This document shows, one piece after another, positions 1 through 8,140 of a stretch of 64,000 nucleotides of DNA. Where the stretch lies: contig JACQYF010000043.1 in assembly GCA_016208315.1 (NCBI GenBank), positions 1 through 64,000 on the forward strand. Direction: 5' to 3'. How positions within the stretch are numbered: the stretch's first letter is position 1; each line of letters starts with the position of its first letter. The notes under the pieces are model-generated. The model saw nothing but the letters and a program-made list of their open reading frames with translations, was not told the DNA's origin and searched no databases. The DNA is from Chloroflexota bacterium. Its GTDB lineage: Bacteria; Chloroflexota; Anaerolineae; UBA4142. The position numbers were made by a program, and so were the translations under genes.

Positions 1-2
1 GG

Positions 3-485
3 GAGGGCCGCTCTTGCGCGCGACTGTCCCTCGTTCAAGGGTCGGCCATGCCGATGGGTTCAACCAAATTCTACCTCGACCAATGGACCGAGTGGCCGAA
101 CCGCCAGATGGGGCTTTGGGTCTACCCCGAAAGCGCATACGTAGGGAACACGTCTCCCGAGACCGCCTTCGGCATCGAGATCTTTGACGATGTACATCGG
201 CTGTGGTATCTATTTTCGGACCAAACTGAAAGGGCTTGGCAGGACGGACAAGATGCTTTTCGCTTGCTATCGGCGCCGCTGAATCAATGGTCTTATCAAG
301 TGATTGACATTGCGGCCGACTATGACCGATTTGATTGGACGCCGCCGCCGCCCAAAACGATTATCGAGGGTTATCGTTCACCTACCAAGCCGATGATCAA
401 TTTCCGACTCTTCGTCGCAACGACAAGCCAACAAGCCGGCACTTTCGGCGGCTGCTTCGGCTCCATTATACAGCATCTGCCGTAA
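3..485 (+). CDS. C-terminal part of an unrecognised protein (5' end outside window)
   Basis: The reading frame is open from the first bases of the window to a TAA at 483-485, so the Met at 48 is probably internal and the gene begins upstream. The visible part is about 160 residues. It is rich in Trp, Tyr and Phe (for example WYLFSDQTERAW and DRFDWTPPPPKT), with no obvious membrane segment or catalytic motif. I do not recognise the family. The gene converges with the PAS histidine kinase and shares a strong hairpin terminator with it. The last 30 or so residues look less ordered than the rest and may be a tail. Confidence 0.5.
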   Translation, partial: EGRSCARLSLVQGSAMPMGSTKFYLDQWTEWPNRQMGLWVYPESAYVGNTSPETAFGIEIFDDVHRLWYLFSDQTERAWQDGQDAFRLLSAPLNQWSYQVIDIAADYDRFDWTPPPPKTIIEGYRSPTKPMINFRLFVATTSQQAGTFGGCFGSIIQHLP

Positions 486-491
486 AAGAAG

Positions 492-518
492 AGACCCGAA
501 GGGCTTACCTTCGGGTCT
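492..518. terminator. Bidirectional hairpin terminator
   Basis: Perfect 11-bp arms (AGACCCGAAGG / CCTTCGGGTCT) flank a 5-nt loop between two convergent genes. Runs of A lie on the left and Ts on the right. The same core recurs at 37108-37143, and a related one sits at the broken glycosyltransferase near 24380, so it may belong to a repeat family used as a terminator. Confidence 0.8.
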
Positions 519-520
519 TG

Positions 521-1804
521 TTACAGCGTAAAGTAAAATGTCGCGCCGTGATCCACTTGGGCGTGCGCCCAAATACGGCCGCCGTGTCGCTGAATGATCC
601 GGCGCACGATGGCGAGGCCCACCCCCGTGCCCTCGTATTCTTCCTCGTCGTGAAACCGCTGAAAAACGCCGAATAGCTTGTCCGAACATTCCGGATCAAA
701 ACCCACTCCGTTGTCTTTGACGAAATAGGCCTGCTCGCCGGCGACCGCGCCATATCCGATCTCGATCCGCACGATTTCGCGTGATCGCGTAAATTTGAGC
801 GCGTTCGACAATAGATTGATATAGACTTGCTTGAGCAGCAGCGGGTCCGCCTGGCACTCTGGCAAGTTGCCCATGACGATCTCGATCTTGCGCTCTGGCT
901 TCGCTTGGCACAGCTCGTGCAGGGCTTGCTGCGCGATCTGCGCGGTCGCCACCGATTGCTTCTGCAGTTCCGCCCGGCTCGTGCGCGAAAAATCCAACAG
1001 CCCGTTCACCAGCTCGATCATAGAACACACATTATCGTTGACTAACGCCAGACACCTTTGACCATCCGGCGGGAGAAGCGCGCCGTACTCCTCATTTAAG
1101 AGCCGCGCAAATTGGGCGGCCGAGTATAGGGGCGTGCGCAAGTCATGCGACACCGAATACGAAAACGCCTCCAGTTCCTGGTTGGCCTTTTCTAGCTCAT
1201 GGGTCCGCCGCGCGAGTTGGTCTTCCGCCCGCTTGCGCTGCGAAACATCTTGCTTGATCGCCACAAAATGAGCGATCTCGCCTTTCTTTTGCTTCACGGG
1301 CGCGATGACCATCTCCTCATAGTAGAGCGCGCCGTCTTTGCGGCGATTGACCATCTCTCCGTGCCAAACCTTCCCGGCCAGGATGCAATCCCATAGCTCT
1401 TTGTATAAAGCGGCCCCGTGCTGTCCCGATTTGAGCACGCGGGGATTTTGCCCGATCGCCTCTTCGCGGGAATAGCCGGTCAGTTGCGTAAAAGCAGGAT
1501 TGACCCAGACAATCGTGCCCGCGCGGTCCGTGATCACAATCGCATTGGCCGAGGATTCCAGCGCGGTCAACTGCAGGTGGATTTGCTCCTCCGCTTGCTC
1601 GCGCTGCGCGATTCGCTCTGCTAACTCCTCCGCGCGCGCGGCATCTTGGAGCGTGAATACCTGCGCGCCTGCGGGCGTTGAGACCATCACCGCATCCACC
1701 TGACCCTGGCGGATCGCGGCCAAGACGGCTTCCGCTTCGCCCAACCGGCGGCGTAGTTCGTTGTTGTCGGCAATCAATTGCTCGCGCGTGCGTGGCTTAC
1801 GCAT
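521..1804 (-). CDS. PAS-domain sensor histidine kinase
   Basis: A 427-aa soluble sensor kinase. An N-terminal helical, probably coiled-coil stretch (residues 1-80) precedes one PAS/PAC domain (about 80-190; ITDRAGTIVWVNPAF, LTGYSREEAIG). A second coiled coil leads to the HisKA box (YSVSHDLRTPL, phospho-accepting His about 220). The HATPase_c domain has the N box (LLSNALKF), G1 (KDNGVGFD) and G2 (EGTGVGLAIV). It lacks transmembrane segments, so it should sense a cytoplasmic signal. It is the third gene of an operon with an OmpR-type regulator and a membrane kinase, starting 53 nt after the latter. An in-frame TTG at 1843 would add 13 residues; I chose the ATG at 1804. It may feed the same regulator, but that is inference. 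Confidence 0.88.
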   Translation of the reverse strand: MRKPRTREQLIADNNELRRRLGEAEAVLAAIRQGQVDAVMVSTPAGAQVFTLQDAARAEELAERIAQREQAEEQIHLQLTALESSANAIVITDRAGTIVWVNPAFTQLTGYSREEAIGQNPRVLKSGQHGAALYKELWDCILAGKVWHGEMVNRRKDGALYYEEMVIAPVKQKKGEIAHFVAIKQDVSQRKRAEDQLARRTHELEKANQELEAFSYSVSHDLRTPLYSAAQFARLLNEEYGALLPPDGQRCLALVNDNVCSMIELVNGLLDFSRTSRAELQKQSVATAQIAQQALHELCQAKPERKIEIVMGNLPECQADPLLLKQVYINLLSNALKFTRSREIVRIEIGYGAVAGEQAYFVKDNGVGFDPECSDKLFGVFQRFHDEEEYEGTGVGLAIVRRIIQRHGGRIWAHAQVDHGATFYFTL

Positions 1805-1857
1805 AGGCGGAATCCAGTATACAGTTGTCTCGCGCAAAGTCAAATTCGCGGCCCCGG

Positions 1858-3324
1858 CTAAACGGATTCGATTGGCAAACGAACGATGAACGCGCTCCCC
1901 TGCCCTTCACGGCTCTGCACGTCAATCCGGCCGCCGTGTCGTTCCACGATGGCGCGCACCAGCGAAAGACCGAGTCCCGCGCCGCCGCCCGAGGGCTGGG
2001 CGGAAACCCGCGACCGCGCAGGATCAACCCGATAAAACCGCTCAAAGATGCGCGGCAACGCGGCGCCGGGAATGCCCATGCCCGTGTCCGTCACACAGAT
2101 TTCGACGGAAGTGCCTATCGCCCGCGCGCTGAGCGCGACGGCGCCACCTCGGTGGGTGTACTTGCACGCGTTGTCGAGCAGGTTGCGCACCACGATGCTG
2201 ATCTGCTCCGGGTTCGCGCGCACCCTGGGCAAGTGGTCGGGCAAATCGGCGTGGAATGCGAGGCCCGACTGCTGCGCGACCAATTCCACTTCGTCGGCCG
2301 TCGCGAAGAGGACGCCGGACAAGTCCAGCGATTGGAGCGCCGGGGCGTGTCCCTCGACAGAGGCCAGCGTGAGGAGATGGTCTACCAGACGTTGCAAATA
2401 GTCAACCTCACGCCCCATCTGCCCGAGATACCGCCGCGTCAATTCGTGGTTGTTCTCGCCGTGTTCCTGGAGCATCTCGATCCGCAGACGTATGCTGGTG
2501 AGAGGCGAGCGCAACTCGTGCGCGGCGTTGTCCACAAATTCGCGTTGTTGCGCCAGCATATCCTGCACGCGTTCGGCCATGCGATTAAACGCCAGCCCCA
2601 GCCGCCGAATTTCGTTCGGGCCCGCGGGCACCACGCGGCGCTCGAGGTGGCCCGCCGCAATCTGCTCGCTTGTCGCGGTGAGCCACTCCACCGGAACCGC
2701 GATGTGCCGCGCGAGCACGATGCTCGCGAACACCGTGATGACGAGTACCACGAGGCCGACCCCGATAATGGTCATCCACGTCTGCGCCATCGCCGCGTAC
2801 AGGGGCAGCATCGAAATCGAGAGCTGGACGTAGCCCATCGGCTGCCCGCGTTCGCCCAATACGGGCGCGGCGACGAAAAGCCGCTCCTCTTGCACCCACT
2901 CGTCCCAGCGAATATTGTGTTGTTCCGAGCCGGCGCGCGCCGCGACAAATTCGGGATGATCGTCTTCGACATGCACGGGCACGCGCGCATCCGAAGTCTC
3001 GACGAGTTTGAGCTGCGTGTCCACCACCGTCACGCGTCCGCCGATGTTCTGCGCGTAGGAACCGATTAGCGCGGCGAGCGAACGACCCAAGCCCCTCTCC
3101 TCGTCCGAATAGTCGAGCGGCTCGCGAAGAGCATTTGCGATGATCTGGGCATGGAGCTCTAGATCGTGTTCGGCCTGCTCGATGGTTTGCACGGCGAGCC
3201 GTTCGCCGGTCCACGCGATCAAACTGCCAACGCCCAAGAGCATCAGCGTCACGTAGGTGAGGAGCAGCCGCGCTTGGAGGTTGCGCGGCAGCCAGTTAAT
3301 GCCCTCGCGTGGTCGGGTCCACAA
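1858..3324 (-). CDS. Membrane sensor histidine kinase (HAMP type)
   Basis: A classic PhoR/BaeS-like kinase of about 488 aa. TM1 is at residues 20-40, followed by an extracytoplasmic sensor of about 140 residues and TM2 (182-204). A HAMP linker follows, then the HisKA box FVDNAAHELRSPLTS (His about 269). The HATPase domain shows LLDNACKYT, DTGMGIP and GLGLSLVRAIVERHGG. It lies directly downstream of the response regulator and overlaps its 3' end. The start is uncertain: ATG codons at 3375 and 3435 would overlap the regulator by 80 nt or more, whereas the TTG at 3324 gives a 29-nt overlap, so I chose TTG. It presumably phosphorylates the adjacent regulator. Confidence 0.87.
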   Translation of the reverse strand: MWTRPREGINWLPRNLQARLLLTYVTLMLLGVGSLIAWTGERLAVQTIEQAEHDLELHAQIIANALREPLDYSDEERGLGRSLAALIGSYAQNIGGRVTVVDTQLKLVETSDARVPVHVEDDHPEFVAARAGSEQHNIRWDEWVQEERLFVAAPVLGERGQPMGYVQLSISMLPLYAAMAQTWMTIIGVGLVVLVITVFASIVLARHIAVPVEWLTATSEQIAAGHLERRVVPAGPNEIRRLGLAFNRMAERVQDMLAQQREFVDNAAHELRSPLTSIRLRIEMLQEHGENNHELTRRYLGQMGREVDYLQRLVDHLLTLASVEGHAPALQSLDLSGVLFATADEVELVAQQSGLAFHADLPDHLPRVRANPEQISIVVRNLLDNACKYTHRGGAVALSARAIGTSVEICVTDTGMGIPGAALPRIFERFYRVDPARSRVSAQPSGGGAGLGLSLVRAIVERHGGRIDVQSREGQGSAFIVRLPIESV

Positions 3325-4027
3325 AGCGATAGCCGTGTCCGCGAACGGTTTCAATATACGCCGGAGCCGCTGCATCATCCTCGATCTTTTCTCGCAACCA
3401 GCGAATGTGAACATCCAACGTGCGCGGGTTGCCAATCCATTCCTCGCCCCACGCCCGGTCCAGCAACTCGGAACGCGAGAGCGCCTGGCCGAGACGTTCC
3501 ATCAACGCGCCGAGCAATCCGAACTCGCGCGGGGAGAGTTCGATCAACTGGCCGCGTCGCCACACCTGCCGCGCCGTGCGATCCAAAACAATCTCGCCGA
3601 CCACCAAGCGGTCGAGCGGCAGAGGCGACTCCGCGCGATCCAATTGCCGCCGCCGCAGAATCGCGCGGATGCGCGCCAATAGCTCGCGGAAACTAAACGG
3701 CTTGACGATGTAATCGTCCGCGCCCAACTCCAAGCCCATCACCCGATCCAACTCCTGCCCGCGCGCGGTCAACATCAGAATGGGCGCGGTGGACGCGCGG
3801 CGCAGAGTGCGGCAAACCGTAAAGCCATCCACATCCGGGAGCATCACGTCGAGCAGGACCACGTCGGGTCGTTCGTCGCGAGCGAGCGCCAGGGCTTGTG
3901 CGCCATTCCCGGCGCGCAAAATACAAAAACCCTCGTTCTGCAAGCCAAAGCTTAGCGGCTCGGCAATTGCTTCATCGTCTTCCACGAGCAAAATCCGTGG
4001 GGGCACGGCAGCAATAGGTGACTTCAT
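3296..4027 (-). CDS. OmpR/PhoB-family response regulator
   Basis: A 243-aa regulator. The receiver domain (residues 8-125) has the acidic pair LVEDD, the phospho-acceptor Asp about 60 (VVLLDVMLPD) and the conserved Lys about 109 (YIVKPFSF). The C-terminal winged helix ends with the typical RTLDVHIRWLREKIE and GYRFV. It is first in a three-gene operon with two histidine kinases. The ATG at 4027 lies only 8 nt past a good -10 box, which suggests leaderless translation. A GTG at 4048 would sit upstream of that -10 and is unlikely. Confidence 0.92.
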   Translation of the reverse strand: MKSPIAAVPPRILLVEDDEAIAEPLSFGLQNEGFCILRAGNGAQALALARDERPDVVLLDVMLPDVDGFTVCRTLRRASTAPILMLTARGQELDRVMGLELGADDYIVKPFSFRELLARIRAILRRRQLDRAESPLPLDRLVVGEIVLDRTARQVWRRGQLIELSPREFGLLGALMERLGQALSRSELLDRAWGEEWIGNPRTLDVHIRWLREKIEDDAAAPAYIETVRGHGYRFVDPTTRGH

Positions 4028-4035
4028 CAATGCAG

Positions 4036-4064
4036 AGTATACTACCACCGGTCACTGGTCGCAA
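4036..4064 (-). promoter_or_regulatory. Promoter of the two-component operon, partly built from a repeat
   Basis: On the minus strand TTGCGA (4059-4064), 17 nt, TATACT (4036-4041), with the ATG 8 nt further on. The -35 hexamer lies in the first unit of the GTCGCA-type tandem repeat that fills the gap. Spacing to the ATG implies a leaderless transcript. Confidence 0.6.
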
Positions 4065-4202
4065 GTTCCTTGGTCCCAGGTCGCAGGTCCCAGGTCACGC
4101 GTCTCAGGTCGCAGGTCACAAGTCGCAGGTCTCTAGTGCTCGGACACTTCAGCTTTCGACCTGTGACCTGGGACATGTGACTTGCGACCTGAGACTTGCG
4201 AC
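4050..4202. repeat. Degenerate tandem/inverted repeat (CAGGTCNCA family)
   Basis: Many imperfect copies of a 7-10-nt unit such as GGTCGCAGGTC, GGTCCCAGGTC and GGTCACAAGTC run across the plus strand. From about 4150 the same units appear in inverse orientation (GACCTGTGACCTGGGAC), so the block can fold on itself. It overlaps the 3' end of the ferric-reductase-like gene and supplies its last 20 or so residues. A short copy of the same family recurs at 20376-20400. Confidence 0.85.
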
Positions 4203-4909
4203 AAGATTCGCACGAGCGTAAGAAAACAGACGAGCGCGCCCGTCACCACGTAGATTCCGAGCAGGATGGGCGCCGTCGTGTCCGTGCCGGCCAACAGCGC
4301 GTGAATCGTGAGCAAGGAATACACGACAAAAGCGCCATAGTGCAGCCCGCGCCATAACTTAAAGCCGAGCTGCTTGCGGACGTAGAAGCTAAACAGTACG
4401 GGGATCGCCAGATAAAAAGCAATTTGGCCTAGCCCAACCCAGAAGGGTCGGTAGTTCACGCTTGCAAACGGAACGAGGATTTGAAGAAAGGTAAAGCTGA
4501 TGTACCGATCGCCCAAAAGGACGAGCGCGTGAAAGAACGCGAACGCAAAGCCGAGTAGACTCGTGAACTGGTGCAAGTCAACTGCCGTCGGGCCCCCGGG
4601 CCAAACGCGCGCCATCTTGTTCGTGATGAGCAAGCCCAGCGCGACCGACATGAACAGCAGCAAGTAGGCGACGATGCCTGAGGAACGCGCGAGCAGCCAA
4701 CACGCTTGCGGCTTGGGACCGAGCAGCGAGAGCGTCACGCCGGGCAGAAACTCGGGCAGCAGAAAAATCGCCGCGAGCGCGCCGACCAAGATGGCCAGTA
4801 AACCAAGCAGAAAAGCCGCTAGCGGTACGACCGGTTCGACGGAGGCGTATTCGTCATGATCGGTATCGTCAAACGGCATAAAGAGCTCCGGCGCTGGGGT
4901 CTTGCTCAT
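4133..4909 (-). CDS. Ferric-reductase-like haem membrane protein
   Basis: A 258-aa integral membrane protein of the ferric reductase-like transmembrane family (MsrQ/YedZ-like core). About six to seven hydrophobic helices contain paired His residues typical of haem b ligation: DLHQF and FFHAL in one helix pair, GLHYG and TIHALL in another. No FAD/NAD domain is attached, so electrons must come from partners. The start at ATG 4909 has a GGGAG ribosome site and overlaps the upstream apbE by 41 nt. The last 20 or so residues (after VRILSQV) are encoded by the degenerate repeat, not by conserved family sequence. With PepSY and ApbE neighbours, a role in membrane electron transfer through covalently bound FMN is inferred. 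Confidence 0.82.
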   Translation of the reverse strand: MSKTPAPELFMPFDDTDHDEYASVEPVVPLAAFLLGLLAILVGALAAIFLLPEFLPGVTLSLLGPKPQACWLLARSSGIVAYLLLFMSVALGLLITNKMARVWPGGPTAVDLHQFTSLLGFAFAFFHALVLLGDRYISFTFLQILVPFASVNYRPFWVGLGQIAFYLAIPVLFSFYVRKQLGFKLWRGLHYGAFVVYSLLTIHALLAGTDTTAPILLGIYVVTGALVCFLTLVRILSQVSGRKSHVPGHRSKAEVSEH

Positions 4910-5813
4910 AGTCTCCCATTTGACGGCTGCGGAGCACTCGGCCATTCTCGAGCACGAGCAGCGCGGCCAGTTGCTCGCGCGCCTCGATCCAGGCAAGTCC
5001 CGCCGCGCTGCCCAAAATCAACGTCACTTTCGCGGCCATCTCCGCTTCGGTGGCTGTCGGCGCGATAACCGTCGCGCTCAGCACGTCGGTTTCGGCGGGC
5101 CGACCGGTACGCGGATCAATGATATGGTGCTGCCACTTGCCATCGCGCGGCCAACAGCGATAGTCCCTGCCCGACGTTGCGACGGCTTCACGGTCCAACC
5201 ATAGCCGGGCAATGTCGCGTTCCGGCGCCATTGGATCCGCGACCGCAACAGGCCAGCGTTCGCCACCTTCCATCGGGCCACTAATCGCAATGTCGCCGCC
5301 GGCATCTACGAGCGCCGGCCCATAACGGCTCAGGCGCGCGACGGCCTGATCGGCGGCCCAGCCCTTGGCAATGCCCCCCAAATCTAAACGCATCGCTGGC
5401 GGCAGGCGCACGGTATGGGCCGACGAGTCCAGTTCGATCGCGCGCCAATCGCGAACGGGAGGAGTGGCAAATTCGGTCGGCCCCATCCAAGGGGCGAGCC
5501 GCTCAAAGCTCTGGTCATAGCCGGCCGCTTCAACGTGATCCAGCAGCGCGGGCGTCACCAGGCCGTCGCTCTGCCGCGCGGCCGCGCGCGCTTGTCCGAG
5601 AACTTGCCAGAGCACTTGACCCACGCGCACCGCGCCTCCCTGAGAGCGATTCAATCGGCTCAGTTCGCTGTCCGGGCGAAAGCGGCTGAGCGCGCGGTCC
5701 CACTCTTCAAACCAAGTAGGTACCTGAGCGAGTCGCTTGGCCACGCCCGCATCGCACGTATCCACCATCGCCGCCATCTGACAGCCCATCGCGCGAAATT
5801 CAATCCGTTGCAT
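4869..5813 (-). CDS. apbE: FAD:protein FMN transferase (ApbE family)
   Basis: A 314-aa enzyme that attaches FMN covalently to Thr/Ser of target flavoproteins. Family motifs are visible: RFRPDSELSRLN near residue 55, DLGGIAKGWAAD, DAGGDIAISG, HHIIDPRTGRP and the metal/FAD region TATEAEMAAK. There is no signal peptide or lipobox, unlike many exported ApbE proteins, so it may act in the cytoplasm. The start at ATG 5813 has a GGGGAG ribosome site and lies 8 nt after the preceding small membrane gene. It is co-transcribed with the haem membrane protein. The flavinylated substrate is not obvious; the small TM protein upstream is a candidate. Confidence 0.9.
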   Translation of the reverse strand: MQRIEFRAMGCQMAAMVDTCDAGVAKRLAQVPTWFEEWDRALSRFRPDSELSRLNRSQGGAVRVGQVLWQVLGQARAAARQSDGLVTPALLDHVEAAGYDQSFERLAPWMGPTEFATPPVRDWRAIELDSSAHTVRLPPAMRLDLGGIAKGWAADQAVARLSRYGPALVDAGGDIAISGPMEGGERWPVAVADPMAPERDIARLWLDREAVATSGRDYRCWPRDGKWQHHIIDPRTGRPAETDVLSATVIAPTATEAEMAAKVTLILGSAAGLAWIEAREQLAALLVLENGRVLRSRQMGDYEQDPSAGALYAV

Positions 5814-5821
5814 GTCTCCCC

Positions 5822-6088
5822 CTATCGCGACGAGCGCGTTCGCGCCGCCGACCGGAATTGCGCAGCCGGCGGGTTGGCCGGGCGGAGCGTCGGGGACGAA
5901 TTCGACGGTGGATTTGATTGAATTGTAGTTACCGATGGTGCGGCCACGGCCGCGGTCCATTCTTCCGTCGCCAAGATACCCCACCCCGCCAAGGTGATCG
6001 CCAACGAGCCGACCATGATGAGCATCTTCAGCCATCCCGTTTCTTTTGAGCTCGAGTTTCTTCTCGCGGGTGTGCTAGTCATCGTCAT
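5822..6088 (-). CDS. Small single-pass membrane protein in the ApbE operon
   Basis: An 88-aa protein starting at ATG 6088 with an excellent GAGGAG ribosome site, overlapping the upstream PepSY gene by 14 nt. After a Ser/Thr-rich cytoplasmic start (TSTPARRNSSSKETG) it has one hydrophobic helix (LKMLIMVGSLAITLAGWGIL, residues 19-38). A Ser/Thr/Pro/Asn-rich extracytoplasmic tail follows. I do not recognise a family. Its place between PepSY and ApbE suggests it helps anchor or receive the flavin. The Ser/Thr-rich tail could hold an ApbE acceptor residue, but no clear D-x-x-(T/S)-x-A-T motif is visible. Confidence 0.65.
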   Translation of the reverse strand: MTMTSTPARRNSSSKETGWLKMLIMVGSLAITLAGWGILATEEWTAAVAAPSVTTIQSNPPSNSSPTLRPANPPAAQFRSAARTRSSR

Positions 6089-6509
6089 GCTCCTCGAGTT
6101 CTCGATGCTCGTCCTCGGAATGTCGTTCGGCGCGGCCGTCCCGGAACGGCGCAGAGGCGACGGTCGCGGCGCTGTTGAAAAGCACGTTGCCCGTATTCGC
6201 ATCCACATACAGCGTACTCTGATCCAAAACGACTTCGTACGCGACCGCACCTTGAAAACTGACCAGTTCGGGCGCGCGCTCGAGTTTGGCGCGCGGTACT
6301 GCATTCAGCGCAATCTGGGTGGCTTGACTGGCCGAGATTTGAACGACGGTCGCGCTCGAAGCTTGGCCGATTAGGGATACTTGGGATTGTGGCAGCGCCG
6401 GCGCGACGGCGAGGGATTTGGTCGCGACGCTGACCGCGACGCCCGTCGTCAAGACGAGGACAAAAACCGTGAGCGCCCCGGCAATTAGTATAGCCATACG
6501 TTGCGACAT
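6075..6509 (-). CDS. PepSY-domain membrane-anchored protein
   Basis: A 144-aa protein with an N-terminal signal anchor (residues 5-28, ILIAGALTVFVLVLTTGVAV). A PepSY-like domain (about 55-110) follows: ISASQATQIALNAVP, then AYEVVLDQSTLYVDANTGNV. PepSY domains often act as inhibitors or adaptors and recur in flavin and haem redox modules. The tail after GNVLF is Asp/Glu/His-rich (HSEDEHRELEEHDDD) and could bind metal. ATG 6509 has an AGGAG site, and this is the first gene of the four-gene redox operon. Confidence 0.78.
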   Translation of the reverse strand: MSQRMAILIAGALTVFVLVLTTGVAVSVATKSLAVAPALPQSQVSLIGQASSATVVQISASQATQIALNAVPRAKLERAPELVSFQGAVAYEVVLDQSTLYVDANTGNVLFNSAATVASAPFRDGRAERHSEDEHRELEEHDDD

Positions 6510-6532
6510 GGTTTGCTCCTGAGGTTAGATTC

Positions 6533-6588
6533 GTAGGGGCAGTGCCTTGTGCCTGCCCCTCAGGGCGACCACAAGGGATCGCCCCTAC
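6533..6588. repeat. Interspersed palindromic repeat, GTAGGGGC family
   Basis: A 56-bp element bounded by GTAGGGGC and GCCCCTAC, with inner segments GCCTTGTGCCTGCCC and GGGCGACCACAAGGG. A near-identical copy lies at 21559-21615. This copy sits between two divergent genes. Confidence 0.85.
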
Positions 6589-6692
6589 GTACAAATTTCC
6601 AATTGCACGATAAAGTTTATCATTTCGGCACGCGCTTTTGGTTAAACGACACTTATGGCTCTGTTAAGGTCGCGTTAAGAGCGATCGCGTCC

Positions 6693-6721
6693 TTTACAGG
6701 CGCTCCGTTCCCTCATATAAT
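6693..6721 (+). promoter_or_regulatory. Promoter of the M28 peptidase / pxp operon
   Basis: TTTACA (6693-6698), 17 nt, TATAAT (6716-6721), 30 nt before the GTG start. A dyad GATAAA-G-TTTATC at 6609-6621 lies upstream in the same divergent gap and could be an operator. Confidence 0.75.
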
Positions 6722-6751
6722 GGCGGCGAAATTCGGCAAGGGAGTAAAAGC

Positions 6752-8107
6752 GTGGACCTCAAGCAGCTCGACCATTATTTGATCGGCGAAGCATGGACGT
6801 CAACTCAGGCGTACGCCCACCTGGAAAAATTGTGCGACCTGGCGCCGCGTTTTTCCGGATCGCCCGGCAATTTCGCGGCGCGCGATCTTATTTTGGGCCG
6901 ATTCCGGCAGTACGGCTTGGGCCAGCCGCATGCGGAATCCTTCGACTATTTGACTTGGACACGCGGCCGCTGCGAACTCGAATTGCTCGAACCGCTACGG
7001 CGCATGCTGAATTCCGCCATCTCCCTCGTGTATTCGCCCGACGCCGATCATCTGCGCGGGCACGTGGTGGATTGCGGTATCGGCTCGGAGCAAGATTTCG
7101 GCAAAGCGGGGTCGCTCAAAGGCAAGATCGCGATGGTCACAACGGCCAATCCCGAAAATCGTCCGGCGATCCATCGCCGTGAAAAGTACGGGCGCGCGGT
7201 CGCCGCGGGCGCGGTGGGCTTTCTCTACGTGAACCACAAGCCAGGTCTGCTCGCCGAGACGGGTTCGCTGAGGCCCGGCAAGCTCGCCGAAATCCCTGCG
7301 ATCGCGCTGTGCTACGAAGAGGGTTGGCAAGTGGCGCGGCACTGCAAGCGCGGACCAGTCCAAGTCGCCATGACGATTCGGAACGAAACGCGGCCGGGGC
7401 AGGGTTACCACGTGGTCGGCGTCGTCGAGGGGCAGACGGACGAGACGATTGTCGTCGGCGCGCATTACGATGGTCACGATATTTCGCAAGGCGCGATGGA
7501 CGACGCCACGGGCACGGTCTTGATTCTCGAGTTGGCGCGGATTCTGGCGCCGCTCAAAGGACAATTCAAGCGGACCATTCGTCTGATCGCCTTCGACGCG
7601 GAAGAGCTGGGGGTGTTGGGATCGCAGGAATACGTTCGCGCGCGCCGCGACGACTTGACGAATCTCGCGCTCATGATCAATCTCGACGGCGCGGCCGGCC
7701 CCGTCGCCTCACACGGTTTTCTGACGAGCGGTTTGGACGACACGAAATCCGTCCTCCAGGCGTATGCTCGCGATTTCGGTTATCCGCTCACGTTCAAAGA
7801 TCACGTCATGACGGCCTCGGACAATTTTCCTTTTTTCATGCAAGGCATCCCGGCGATTTGCATGGTCGCGCGGCCGGACAACTCCGCGCTCGGACGCGGC
7901 TTTGGTCACACCGCGGCCGACACGCTCGACAAGGTCGCCGAAACCGATCTAAAATCTTCGGCGATGACGATCGCGCGTATGTTGGCGCGGCTCGCGAATC
8001 ACGATGGGGCGCTGGGCGCGCGCCGGAGCCGAGAAGAGATCAAACAGATTCTGGTCAAGCAGGATTTGGAAAAGGCGCTGCGGGCGCAGGAAAAATGGCC
8101 GTTTTGA
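6752..8107 (+). CDS. M28-family zinc aminopeptidase with PA domain
   Basis: A 451-aa metallopeptidase. The N-terminal region and a protease-associated insert (about residues 90-200) precede the M28 catalytic core. Zinc ligands are visible: GAHYDGHD (His, Asp), MDDATG (bridging Asp), DAEELG (catalytic Glu pair), NLDG and the C-terminal GHTAADT (His). No signal peptide is seen, so it is probably cytoplasmic. The start is GTG 6752 with an AAGGGAG site. It lies 18 nt upstream of pxpA, apparently in one transcript with pxpBC. Peptide trimming by an aminopeptidase could release N-terminal pyroglutamate that the Pxp enzymes recycle; that link is inference. Confidence 0.88.
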   Translation: MDLKQLDHYLIGEAWTSTQAYAHLEKLCDLAPRFSGSPGNFAARDLILGRFRQYGLGQPHAESFDYLTWTRGRCELELLEPLRRMLNSAISLVYSPDADHLRGHVVDCGIGSEQDFGKAGSLKGKIAMVTTANPENRPAIHRREKYGRAVAAGAVGFLYVNHKPGLLAETGSLRPGKLAEIPAIALCYEEGWQVARHCKRGPVQVAMTIRNETRPGQGYHVVGVVEGQTDETIVVGAHYDGHDISQGAMDDATGTVLILELARILAPLKGQFKRTIRLIAFDAEELGVLGSQEYVRARRDDLTNLALMINLDGAAGPVASHGFLTSGLDDTKSVLQAYARDFGYPLTFKDHVMTASDNFPFFMQGIPAICMVARPDNSALGRGFGHTAADTLDKVAETDLKSSAMTIARMLARLANHDGALGARRSREEIKQILVKQDLEKALRAQEKWPF

Positions 8108-8140
8108 AGGGATGAGGGATGAAGGATGAGGGATGAATAC
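8108..8140 (+). repeat. Short GGATGA(A/G) tandem repeat at a gene junction
   Basis: Four degenerate copies of GGATGA(G/A) fill the gap between the peptidase stop and pxpA. The pxpA start codon is chosen from inside this array, so the exact start is uncertain (several ATGs at 7-nt spacing). Confidence 0.65.

Noticed and set aside
1825-3069. Long plus-strand frame of about 414 codons opposite the histidine kinase
   Set aside because: Arg/His-rich composition, no recognisable motif, and complete overlap with a clear kinase gene; it is a by-product of high GC content.
4050-4202. Possible CRISPR array
   Set aside because: Units are 7-10 nt and degenerate with no unique spacers of constant length.
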